Positions 47,335-55,221 of a DNA stretch of 64,000 nucleotides are shown one piece after another. Positions within the stretch are counted from its first letter, which is position 1. Each line of letters begins with the position of its first letter. A program made the position numbers and the translations under genes. The notes beneath the pieces were generated by a model, which did not search any database, was not told where the DNA came from, and was given only the letters and a program-made list of their open reading frames with translations. This DNA comes from Spirosoma utsteinense (GTDB lineage: Bacteria > Bacteroidota > Bacteroidia > Cytophagales > Spirosomataceae): assembly GCF_014282275.1 (NCBI RefSeq), contig NZ_VFIA01000004.1, forward strand, positions 1-64,000, read 5' to 3'.

Positions 47335-47582
47335 ACAACGCGATAGAAAGAGCCGAACAGTACCATAACCAATTTCAGGATGTGGAATCAAACGAGCAGC
47401 AGCAGTTGCTGGTGTCAGATTATAAGGCGCATTATGGAGCGTTGACCGACGAGCAGAAAGCGGAAGCCAACAAGGTGCATGATGCTCAGTTCGCAAAAAC
47501 GCTGCTAAAGATCGACGAGATGGAGGTAGCCCTTCAGGAAGCCAAAGCGATGCTTAGCCGACAGCCTCAGCAAACGGCCTGA
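47331..47582 (+). CDS. small helical Gln/Glu-rich protein
   Basis: An 83-residue soluble, charged protein (MNNAIERAEQYHNQFQDVES at the start, ending in a Gln-rich tail). The regular heptad-like pattern suggests a helical bundle or coiled coil. I do not recognise it. It overlaps the preceding small gene by four bases and ends two bases before the converging glpF stop, so the pair fills the glpF-glpK gap exactly. Confidence 0.65.
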   Translation: MNNAIERAEQYHNQFQDVESNEQQQLLVSDYKAHYGALTDEQKAEANKVHDAQFAKTLLKIDEMEVALQEAKAMLSRQPQQTA

Positions 47583-47584
47583 TG

Positions 47585-48310
47585 CTACAGCGTGTACCAG
47601 CGAATCAGCAACCCGCCAATAATACCGCCAATGATAGGACCAACGACCGGTACCCAGGCATACCCCCAATCCGATGCGCCTTTGCCCGCAATAGGCAACA
47701 GGGCATGAGCCAGACGCGGGCTGAGGTCACGCGCCGGATTGATACCGTAACCTGTAGTGCCGCCCAGCGACAGGCCAATGCTCCAGACCAGCATCCCGAC
47801 CAGGTAGGGGCCAACGCCAATGGCCAATTCGCCTAAATTTTTAGACGAGATACCTGCCAGTCCCAGAATCAAAACAATGGTGGCCAGTGCTTCACTCCAG
47901 ACATTGGCTCCCAGGCTGCGAATAGCCGGTCCGGTAGCAAAACAAGCCAGCTTGTCGGCGGGGTCGGGTGTGGTGGCCCAATGGGGGAAATAATGAAGCC
48001 AAACAAGGGTAGCACCCAGAAAACCGCCAATCAGCTGCGCGGCAATGTAGGGGAGTAGATGGCTGTAGTCATTCGTGGCGACGGCGAAAGCAACCGTCAC
48101 GGCCGGGTTCAGGTGGGCGTCGACACTCCCGAAGGCTTTTGCCACAAAAACGCCGATCATCACCGCAAATGCCCAGCCCGCTGTAATAACGATCCACCCG
48201 CCCGATTCGCCCTTCGTTCGTTTCAAGACTACATTGGCAACAACACCGTTGCCTAGCAAGAGCAGCACCATTGTTCCAATCAATTCACCGATAAAGGGAG
48301 AGGTTTGCAT
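47585..48310 (-). CDS. glpF: glycerol facilitator aquaporin
   Basis: A six-helix channel of the MIP family, 241 residues from the ATG at 48310. The two pore motifs are HLNPAV (residues 67-72) and GINPARD (189-195). The Asp after the second NPAR marks the glycerol-conducting rather than water-only group. It supplies glycerol to glpK. The in-frame start at 48334 adds only a poorly matched tail. Confidence 0.94.
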   Translation of the reverse strand: MQTSPFIGELIGTMVLLLLGNGVVANVVLKRTKGESGGWIVITAGWAFAVMIGVFVAKAFGSVDAHLNPAVTVAFAVATNDYSHLLPYIAAQLIGGFLGATLVWLHYFPHWATTPDPADKLACFATGPAIRSLGANVWSEALATIVLILGLAGISSKNLGELAIGVGPYLVGMLVWSIGLSLGGTTGYGINPARDLSPRLAHALLPIAGKGASDWGYAWVPVVGPIIGGIIGGLLIRWYTL

Positions 48311-48320
48311 AGAAAATTGG

Positions 48321-48430
48321 CATAAGTCGAGCAAAGTCGTAGGTGTCGTAAGTGGAATCCAGTAAAACGGTTGCCAACTGGCTTCTTCGGTCAGTCATAT
48401 ACGACGCCTGCGACTTTTCTCGACTTACGA
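48321..48430. repeat. intergenic palindromic repeat, copy 2
   Basis: The arms 48323-48354 and 48396-48427 are reverse complements at 27 of 32 positions, two of the differences being G-T. Each carries the unit seen at 42470-42492 (here 48332-48354 on + and 48418-48396 on minus) preceded by TAAGTCGAG. It lies directly upstream of glpF. Confidence 0.75.
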
Positions 48431-48550
48431 CCTGTTCAGGGTTTAGGAATAGTTTGTGCGAATTAAGTCATATTTTTGGTGCGTTCGCATGGTCCGCCAT
48501 AAGACGAATCACAAATAGTATAGAAACCATCATAACCCGCTTCATCAACT

Positions 48551-49522
48551 ATGAAAAGTATCATCTTCGACCATATCGGCAAACCGGCTGACAGTCTGGC
48601 CTGTATCGATAGTCCGTTGCCGGAACCAGGTCCGAATGAAGTACGAATAAAGGTCATTGCCGCGCCAATCAATCCATCAGATACCATGTTCGTGCAGAAC
48701 CTGTACGGCATTCGTCCGCACCTGCCATCCGGAGCGGGTTTTGAAGGAGTAGGCGTAGTGGAGGCACTAGGCGAGGGGGTTCAGATGCGAACCGGGATGC
48801 GCGTGAGTTTTACCAGTGTAGGTACCTGGGCTGACTATGCCATCGCGCACCAGCGCAGCCTGATCCCGGTTCCCGACGTCATGACCGACGAAGTAGCGGC
48901 TCAGCTGTTCGTCAACCCGTTTACGGCCTATGCCATGGTTCAGGATTCCGGCGTGTCCGAGGGTGGCTGGCTCATGATAACGGCGGCTGGTTCAGCCTTT
49001 GGCAAACTGGTTATTCAACTCTGCCAGATGCGCGGGATCAGAACCATAGGAACGGTTCGGCGCGACGATCTGAACGACGAGCTAAAAGCCCTTGGTCTTA
49101 CCGAAGTTATCAATACTGAGACAGAAAAAATGGCAGTACGTGTACGCGAAATCACGGGGGGGCATGGTGTATCCTGTGTGCTCGATGCCGTTGGCGGTCA
49201 TACGGCATCTGAAGCACTGACCTGTCTGGCCAAAGGAGGTACACTGTTCATCTACGGGCTGATGAGCCTGCAGGACCCGGCAATTAATGCGGGACTATTG
49301 ATTTTCAGAGAGCTGACAGTCAAGGGGTTCTGGCTGACCGACTGGATGCGCCGGGTTGATAGTCAAACGCGCCAGTTAGTAGCGCAGAATGTAATTAGCC
49401 TGTTATCTTCGGGTAAAATTCAGCTACCTGTCGAAGCCTCCTATTCGCTTGATCAAATCAAAGAAGCCGTTGAACATGCTGATCGGCCAGGACGCTGGGG
49501 AAAGATCTTACTGAAGCCTTGA
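48551..49522 (+). CDS. zinc-type/quinone oxidoreductase of the MDR superfamily
   Basis: A 323-residue NADPH-dependent medium-chain oxidoreductase. The N-terminal GroES-like domain (PLPEPGPNEVRIKVIAAPIN) lacks the zinc cysteines, as in quinone or enoyl reductases of this family. The Rossmann domain holds ITAAGSAFGKLVIQLCQMRG near residues 140-159 and LDAVGGHTASEALTCL. It probably reduces a quinone or enoyl substrate. A TATTTTTG box at 48471-48478 is a possible promoter. Confidence 0.9.
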   Translation: MKSIIFDHIGKPADSLACIDSPLPEPGPNEVRIKVIAAPINPSDTMFVQNLYGIRPHLPSGAGFEGVGVVEALGEGVQMRTGMRVSFTSVGTWADYAIAHQRSLIPVPDVMTDEVAAQLFVNPFTAYAMVQDSGVSEGGWLMITAAGSAFGKLVIQLCQMRGIRTIGTVRRDDLNDELKALGLTEVINTETEKMAVRVREITGGHGVSCVLDAVGGHTASEALTCLAKGGTLFIYGLMSLQDPAINAGLLIFRELTVKGFWLTDWMRRVDSQTRQLVAQNVISLLSSGKIQLPVEASYSLDQIKEAVEHADRPGRWGKILLKP

Positions 49523-49613
49523 TCTGGTTGGCGGTTCGTTGTGGGCTGATTGGATACAAAGGTTGTCGATAGTCGCAAAATTGTATTCACGCACACATAA
49601 ATCGCTAACCACC

Positions 49614-50729
49614 ATGAGTTTATTTAAAAAATTTGCTTTCCTGTGGTCATATAGCCTGCTGGCGGTAATTGTAGGCACTTATTATCTGTTCGGCCCTGAT
49701 TGGGTAGTAGCTGGTATCCTGTATACCTACATCGTTATTCCCCTGCTCGATCTAGTATCGGGCAATGACCGAACCAATGTCAGTCGTGATCGCTACGACG
49801 TGGTTGTCAACGACTCATACTTCGATGCACTCGTCTATTCATTCGTGTATCTGCACTATGCCCTGATTGCCTGGGGGTGTTACGTACTCATCGCGGGTGG
49901 GCTGACGGTATGGCAACAGCTGGGACTGATCTACAGCATCGGTATTTTTGGCGGGGGTATTATCAATGTGGCGCATGAGCTAGGGCATCGGAGTAGTTCC
50001 ACTGCTCAGTTTCATGCCAAAGCCGCCCTGCTGTCGGTTTGTTACATGCACTTTATCATTGAACACAACCGCGGGCACCATGTTCACGTAGCTACTCCTG
50101 TTGACCCGGCTACAGCCAAAAAAAATCAGACGTTGTATGCATTTTGGATGCAAACGCTGGTGGGCAGCTACCGAAGTGCGTGGCAGATAGAAAAACGATT
50201 AATACAGAGGCAGGGGTACGCCGTTTGGAGCCGGCATAACGACATGCTGTGGTTTGCAGGCCTTCCTATTCTTTTTGGCACGTTCCTGACCGTTGAGTTT
50301 GGTTTCTGGGTCGGTTATATCCCCTGGATCGTACCGATCTTCTTTTTCAGCCAGAGCCTGATCGCCATTCTGCTGCTCGAATCGGTCAATTACATCGAGC
50401 ATTATGGCATTACGCGCCGGGAAGTATCGCCGGGGCAGTTTGAACGGGTAAACCCCCTGCATTCCTGGAACGCCAGCCAGCTGATCAGTAACCTGGTGCT
50501 GTTTCAGCTCCAGCGTCATTCCGATCACCATGCCTATGCGGCCCGACCCTATCAGGTACTACGTCATTTCGACGAAGCGCCCCAGCTGCCTTTCGGCTAT
50601 GCTCTCATGATCCTCATCAGCTACATACCACCGCTCTGGTTCCGGCTCATGAATCCACGGCTCGAACGCTGGCAGGCGCGTGCCTTTCGGGCCGAGGAAA
50701 TTGCCCGCGCTGTAAAACAGTTTGCCTAA
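49614..50729 (+). CDS. alkB: AlkB-type membrane alkane 1-monooxygenase
   Basis: An integral membrane di-iron hydroxylase that inserts oxygen at terminal carbons of alkanes or fatty chains. From the ATG at 49614 it has 371 residues, with all His boxes: HELGH (121-125), EHNRGHHVH (150-158) and RHSDHH (301-306), plus the AlkB-specific NYIEHYGI (259-266) that separates it from plain fatty-acid desaturases. Membrane helices surround the boxes. The usual electron donor rubredoxin is not encoded in the window. The start at 49539 would add 25 unsupported residues. Confidence 0.9.
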   Translation: MSLFKKFAFLWSYSLLAVIVGTYYLFGPDWVVAGILYTYIVIPLLDLVSGNDRTNVSRDRYDVVVNDSYFDALVYSFVYLHYALIAWGCYVLIAGGLTVWQQLGLIYSIGIFGGGIINVAHELGHRSSSTAQFHAKAALLSVCYMHFIIEHNRGHHVHVATPVDPATAKKNQTLYAFWMQTLVGSYRSAWQIEKRLIQRQGYAVWSRHNDMLWFAGLPILFGTFLTVEFGFWVGYIPWIVPIFFFSQSLIAILLLESVNYIEHYGITRREVSPGQFERVNPLHSWNASQLISNLVLFQLQRHSDHHAYAARPYQVLRHFDEAPQLPFGYALMILISYIPPLWFRLMNPRLERWQARAFRAEEIARAVKQFA

Positions 50730-50770
50730 TTACCTACAGGCCAAACCGATCTATTGGCTAAGTTTCTCTT

Positions 50771-50798
50771 TTGATTAAACCGGGCTTCATTATCTTTG
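50771..50798 (+). promoter_or_regulatory. exbB promoter
   Basis: TTTTG (50769-50773) and TATCTTTG (50791-50798), 17 bases apart, 80 bases before the exbB ATG. The -7 box is a full consensus match; the spacing is slightly short. Confidence 0.55.
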
Positions 50799-50877
50799 AC
50801 AACAATATCCGGCGAAACCAGTGCGTTTGATTTCAAACTGGTCGTTTCGTTTGATTTCATCCACTTACCCGATTCGT

Positions 50878-51591
50878 ATGCTCCTGCTTCAGGTTCCGGC
50901 CGTTGACACCACGGCCGCATCACTGTCGGCCACTTCGGCGGCTGCTCAACCCCAAAGTCTGCAACTATTTGATCTGGTAGCCAAAGGCGGTTGGGTAATG
51001 ATTCCCATTGCTTTTCTGCTCTTTTCGGCGCTGTACCTGATTTTCGAACGATTCTTTGTCATTCGTTCGCAGACGAAAGTCGATGCTAATTTTGTCGATA
51101 ATATCCGCGACATGATCGCTCAGGGTAATATCAAATCGGCAGAATCGTTCGCTAAAAACCAGCGTACTGCCATGGGACGCGTATTCGAGAAAGCCATCGG
51201 CCGTATCGGGTCGCCCATGAAAGATATTGAAGGAACGATTGAAACGGTTGGGCAGATCGAACTGTCGCGGCTGGAGCGGAACATGGGTTACCTGGGCATT
51301 ATTGCCGGTATTGCCCCAATGTTGGGTTTTATCGGGACAATTTCCGGTATCATCCGCATTTTCTACGACATATCGCTGTCTGATAACATCAGCGTCGGTA
51401 TCATTGCCGGTGGTCTGTACGAGAAAATGATCACGTCGGGTTCCGGTCTGATCGTTGGTGTAATTGCCTATACGGGCTACCACCTGCTCAACATGATGAT
51501 CGAGCGATTTACACTGTCGCTCGAAATGAATGCCTTCGAGTTTATCGAGGTGCTTCAGAAGCCTACTACCGAAACGGCCCGGATGCGCTAA
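50878..51591 (+). CDS. exbB: ExbB/TolQ-family proton channel
   Basis: A 237-residue inner-membrane protein of the MotA/TolQ/ExbB family, which uses the proton gradient to energise TonB- or Tol-dependent outer-membrane work. Three membrane helices are seen: GGWVMIPIAFLLFSALYLIF (residues 37-56) and the pair YLGIIAGIAPMLGFIGTISG and SGSGLIVGVIAYTGYHLL that line the channel. The ATG at 50878 was chosen. The partner exbD follows after 92 bases. No tonB is adjacent. Confidence 0.92.
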   Translation: MLLLQVPAVDTTAASLSATSAAAQPQSLQLFDLVAKGGWVMIPIAFLLFSALYLIFERFFVIRSQTKVDANFVDNIRDMIAQGNIKSAESFAKNQRTAMGRVFEKAIGRIGSPMKDIEGTIETVGQIELSRLERNMGYLGIIAGIAPMLGFIGTISGIIRIFYDISLSDNISVGIIAGGLYEKMITSGSGLIVGVIAYTGYHLLNMMIERFTLSLEMNAFEFIEVLQKPTTETARMR

Positions 51592-51683
51592 CACAAAAGC
51601 CGCCCCCGACGCATAGGGTCGACGGGTTGGCTGATACGAAATTTACTGAATGACAGCCGGGCCCCAAGGGGTGGCTTTACAGT

Positions 51684-52076
51684 ATGAAACTTAGAAGAAA
51701 GCAAAAATTTGCCGCCGAAGTAGCGACCTCTTCGCTGAACGACATCATGTTCTTCCTGTTGTTGTTCTTCCTGATTATTTCGACGGTGGCCAATCCAAAC
51801 GTCATCAAACTGCTTTTACCCAAAGCGGCAGCGTCGCAGCAACTGAGTAAAAAGCAGGTGACGCTGTCGGTAGATGGCGAGAAACAGTATTTTATCGATA
51901 AGAAGCCGATCAACCCGGCTAATCTGGAAAATGAGCTTAAAGCTGTCATGGCTGGTATTGCCGAGCCAACGGTAGTGGTGCGTTTCGATAAGACATTGAC
52001 CGTACAGGATCTGGTCGACGTGCTCCAGACGGGTGCCAAACTAAACATCAAAATGGTGATGGCTACCTCGAAATAG
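51684..52076 (+). CDS. exbD: ExbD/TolR-family protein
   Basis: A 130-residue bitopic protein. A basic N-terminus (MKLRRKQKF) precedes one membrane helix (SLNDIMFFLLLFFLIISTVA, residues 17-36) whose Asp20 is the proton-carrying residue of ExbD/TolR, then a periplasmic domain. It pairs with ExbB upstream and is followed by a strong terminator. Confidence 0.93.
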   Translation: MKLRRKQKFAAEVATSSLNDIMFFLLLFFLIISTVANPNVIKLLLPKAAASQQLSKKQVTLSVDGEKQYFIDKKPINPANLENELKAVMAGIAEPTVVVRFDKTLTVQDLVDVLQTGAKLNIKMVMATSK

Positions 52077-52119
52077 CTAGCCGTCAAGCAGTCGAAGCTA
52101 AAACGAGTTCATTTATTGA

Positions 52120-52151
52120 AGCCGCTGCGATCATTCACAGCGGCTTTTTTG
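52120..52151 (+). terminator. Rho-independent terminator after exbD
   Basis: AGCCGCTG (52120-52127) pairs with CAGCGGCT (52138-52145) around ten bases and is followed by six T. It closes the exbB-exbD operon. Confidence 0.88.
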
Positions 52152-52208
52152 TGCGTATTATAATCAATCGGCTTAAACTATAGGTTGATAGAGGAAATAC
52201 GTGCTGCT

Positions 52209-53843
52209 ATGATTGCCGACTACTCTGAAGCTCCTGTTTGCCATGTCGATGACCTGATCGATGGTCAGTTGAAAGAAGTGCGGGTCAACGACACCGATGT
52301 GTTACTGGCTCGTGCCGATGGACAATACTATGCTCTTTACCCCAAATGCGCCCACTATCAGGCCCCGCTGGCCAAAGGTGTATTGAATGGTAACCGGCTT
52401 ATCTGTCCCTGGCATAACGCCTGCTTTGATGTTCGGACGGGTCATCGGCTCGAAGCCCCCGCCTTGAATGGTTTACCCATGCATGAGGTACGTATAGAAG
52501 GCGATCAGGTGTACGTTCGACTAACAACAGACAAGGAAAGTCGGGAAAATCCGATGGCTACGCCCGACGAGGCCAATACCGAAACCTGCGTCGTCGTTGG
52601 CGGTGGTGGGGCTGGTGCTTTTGCTGCCGAAGGGCTGCGCGAGGGTGGGTTTACAGGTCGCGTAATCCTGTTGACCGAATCGGAAGAAGGACCGTATGAC
52701 CGCCCCAATTGTTCGAAGAATTATCTTCAGGGAGAAGCCCCCGACGAGTGGATGCCACTTCGGACGGAGGATTTCTACACTAATTATGGCATTGCTATTC
52801 GTACGCATCAACGCGTAGCTTCCCTTGATGCAGCAGCTAAAGAAATCGTGTTGGCATCGGGTGAGGTATTGCCCTACGACCAGGCCGTCATCTGTTCCGG
52901 CGGCACGCCTACTAGATTGACTATACCGGGTGCCGACCTGCCGGGCGTATACACACTCCGTACGTTGCAGGATAGCCGGCACCTACGTGAGCTGGGGCAG
53001 CAGGGAAAGCGAATCGTTATTATTGGTAGCTCCTTTATCGGGCTGGAAGGGGCTATGAGCCTGCGTAAACTTGGTAGCGAGATCGATATGGTAGGTACAG
53101 AAACAGTTCCGTTTGCGAAAGTGCTGGGCGAACGAATCGGTCGCGTAATTCAGGGATGGCACGAACAGCAAGGCATTCGGTTTCATCTTGGTTGCAAACC
53201 GCAGCAATTTGACGGGGATAGTACGGTAGAAAGCGTTGTTCTCGATACGGGCGAACGGCTCGCTGCCGATGCCGTGCTGATTGGCCTTGGTGTGAAGCCA
53301 CAAACTGGCTTTTTAACGGGCGTTACGATTGAAAAGGATGGGAGCGTAAAGACGGATGAATACCTTCAGGTAACCGATAGCCTCTATGCCGCCGGTGATA
53401 TTGCACAGTATCCAGCCAACGATGGTTTGCAGCGAATTGAGCATTGGAAAATAGCCGGTCAGCAGGGCCATACTGCGGGTGTGAATATGGCCCGGTCGCA
53501 CGTTGGCGCGCCAACGCAAGCTCAGTCTAACCCGATCGGGCCCGACGAGCAAGCTCAACCCTACCGAAGTGTTCCTTTTTTCTGGACCAATCAGCAGGGG
53601 AAACGCATCAATTATGTTGGTCACGCGAGTACCTTCGATGACATCTTTTATGCGGGAAGCCCTGAGGAGGACGACTCCTTTCTGGCACTTTATTTACAGG
53701 ATGGTCAGGTAAAAGCCGCAGCTGGATTGAAGCGCGACACCGACATTATTGCCATCCGGGAACTGATGCAGGCAGGCAAAATGCCATCGATTGCTCAGAT
53801 CCGGCAGGGTATAGACTGGATGGACGTACTGAAAAAGTCCTGA
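52209..53843 (+). CDS. Rieske-FAD/NAD(P) oxidoreductase fusion (AIFM3-like)
   Basis: A 544-residue cytoplasmic reductase from the ATG at 52209. Residues 8-100 form a Rieske [2Fe-2S] domain with ligands in PKCAHYQAP (Cys47, His49) and CPWHNAC (Cys66, His69). After a short linker comes a pyridine-nucleotide-disulfide-type reductase with FAD motif VVVGGGGAGAFAAEGLREGG and NAD motif IVIIGSSFIGLEGAMSLRKL, plus a C-terminal domain as in apoptosis-inducing-factor-like or benzene/biphenyl dioxygenase ferredoxin reductases. It probably passes electrons from NAD(P)H to an unknown partner. Confidence 0.9.
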   Translation: MIADYSEAPVCHVDDLIDGQLKEVRVNDTDVLLARADGQYYALYPKCAHYQAPLAKGVLNGNRLICPWHNACFDVRTGHRLEAPALNGLPMHEVRIEGDQVYVRLTTDKESRENPMATPDEANTETCVVVGGGGAGAFAAEGLREGGFTGRVILLTESEEGPYDRPNCSKNYLQGEAPDEWMPLRTEDFYTNYGIAIRTHQRVASLDAAAKEIVLASGEVLPYDQAVICSGGTPTRLTIPGADLPGVYTLRTLQDSRHLRELGQQGKRIVIIGSSFIGLEGAMSLRKLGSEIDMVGTETVPFAKVLGERIGRVIQGWHEQQGIRFHLGCKPQQFDGDSTVESVVLDTGERLAADAVLIGLGVKPQTGFLTGVTIEKDGSVKTDEYLQVTDSLYAAGDIAQYPANDGLQRIEHWKIAGQQGHTAGVNMARSHVGAPTQAQSNPIGPDEQAQPYRSVPFFWTNQQGKRINYVGHASTFDDIFYAGSPEEDDSFLALYLQDGQVKAAAGLKRDTDIIAIRELMQAGKMPSIAQIRQGIDWMDVLKKS

Positions 53844-53897
53844 TTACACGGAAATCAGTTTACCTTTGCAACCTGACCGCTTAATCCCGGTTTGGTT

Positions 53898-54719
53898 ATG
53901 ATGCATCAATTAATTCTCCGAAAGCCGCTTGCTATTTTCGACCTCGAAACAACCGGTATCAACGTTGCCAAAGACCGGATCATCGACATTTGCATCATCA
54001 AGGCAATGCCCGATGGCGAAGTCATCACCAAAAATCAGCGGGTAAATCCCGACATGCCCATTCCCCTGGAATCGAGTATGATTCACGGGCTGTATGACGA
54101 GGATGTTAAAGACGCACCCCTGTTCAAATCGGTAGCCCGGACCCTGGCACAATTTATTGATGGCTGCGATCTGGCTGGTTTCAACTGTAACCGGTTCGAC
54201 GTACCCCTGCTGGTTGAGGAGTTTCTGCGGGCGAATGTCGAGTTTGATATGAAAAATCGTCGATTAGTCGATGCGCAACGGATTTTCCATCTGATGGAGC
54301 CGCGCAATTTGACCGCAGCTTACAAATTTTACTGCAATAAAGACCTGATAGGGGCTCATGGCGCTGAAGCTGACACGATTGCAACGTTCGAAGTACTGAA
54401 CGCACAGGTGCAGCGGTACATGGGCATGGTGGCCAGGTCTGACAGTGGTCAGGATCTGGTATTTCAGAACGATATTGAGATGCTCCACGGGCTCACAGCC
54501 AACAAAAATGTGGACCTTGCCGGCCGGATGATCATTAACGACAAGGGCGAAGAAGTCTTTAATTTCGGCAAGCATAAAGGCCTTCCCGTACTGGACGTCC
54601 TAAAAAAAGAACCATCTTTCTACGACTGGATACTGAAAGGCGAGTTTCCTCTCGACACCAAACGTCGGCTGACCGAAATCCGTTTACGCATGTTCAGTAG
54701 TGGCAATGGGCGGAAGTGA
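53898..54719 (+). CDS. DEDDh 3'-5' exonuclease
   Basis: A 273-residue exonuclease of the DnaQ/RNase T superfamily. The catalytic set is visible: Asp15 and Glu17 in FDLETTG, Asp101 in NCNRFDVPLL, and His154 with Asp159 in GAHGAEADT. The C-terminal 60 residues (FNFGKHKGLPVLDVLKKEP) form a small extra domain also seen in exodeoxyribonuclease X-like proteins. A role in DNA repair or proofreading is likely but not specific. TACCTTTG at 53861-53868 is a probable -7 box. Confidence 0.92.
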   Translation: MMHQLILRKPLAIFDLETTGINVAKDRIIDICIIKAMPDGEVITKNQRVNPDMPIPLESSMIHGLYDEDVKDAPLFKSVARTLAQFIDGCDLAGFNCNRFDVPLLVEEFLRANVEFDMKNRRLVDAQRIFHLMEPRNLTAAYKFYCNKDLIGAHGAEADTIATFEVLNAQVQRYMGMVARSDSGQDLVFQNDIEMLHGLTANKNVDLAGRMIINDKGEEVFNFGKHKGLPVLDVLKKEPSFYDWILKGEFPLDTKRRLTEIRLRMFSSGNGRK

Positions 54720-54776
54720 TTCCGCTGATATCGAATATTGGTTACCTTTGCGGCACTTTCTATTAACCGGCAACCC

Positions 54777-55121
54777 ATGCAACCCACGCAGGACGTCCTC
54801 ATCCCGGAAGTCATTCAGCAGATACCGCTAACTTACTACCTGATTCTCAGCACCGCGCTGTTTGTCATCGGTATAATCGGCGTACTGACCCGACGAAACG
54901 CTATTATTATTTTTATGTCGATAGAATTGATGCTTAACGCTGTCAATTTATTGCTCATCGCCTTTTCATCGTATCGTTCCGACTCAGCCGGTCAGGTATT
55001 TGTCTTTTTCATTATGGCCGTAGCCGCTGCCGAAGTGTCGGTTGGTCTGGCTATTATTGTCATGATTTATCGCAATACCCGCTCCATCGACGTGGGGCTG
55101 CTCAATAAGTTGAAATGGTAA
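54777..55121 (+). CDS. nuoK: NADH dehydrogenase subunit K
   Basis: A small membrane subunit of respiratory complex I, 114 residues with three helices. [20 protein letters not shown] begins the first, [16 protein letters not shown] the second with the conserved proton-pathway Glu, and the C-terminal helix contains [15 protein letters not shown] with its Glu. A TACCTTTG at 54743-54750 suggests a promoter directly in front, so this partial nuo cluster appears to start here. Confidence 0.95.
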   Translation: MQPTQDVLIPEVIQQIPLTYYLILSTALFVIGIIGVLTRRNAIIIFMSIELMLNAVNLLLIAFSSYRSDSAGQVFVFFIMAVAAAEVSVGLAIIVMIYRNTRSIDVGLLNKLKW

Positions 55122-55126
55122 AATTT

Positions 55127-55214
55127 AGTCGTAAGGCATAGACGTCGCACAGTCGAAAGGTACGTACCATCGCCTGTGACTTATGACATCTACGACTTAT
55201 GACATCTACGACTA
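55127..55214. repeat. intergenic palindromic repeat, copy 3, with tandem units
   Basis: The nuoK-nuoL spacer holds outer arms TAGTCGTA (55127-55134) and TACGACTA (55207-55214), the palindrome GGTACGTACC (55159-55168), and two adjacent 16-bp units GACTTATGACATCTAC (55178-55193 and 55194-55209). Read on the minus strand the tandem units match the repeat at 48332-48354 at most positions. Confidence 0.7.
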
Positions 55215-55221
55215 ACTACCT

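Noticed and set aside
55178..55209. A CRISPR-like array
   Set aside because: Only two adjacent 16-bp units without spacers; part of the intergenic palindrome family.
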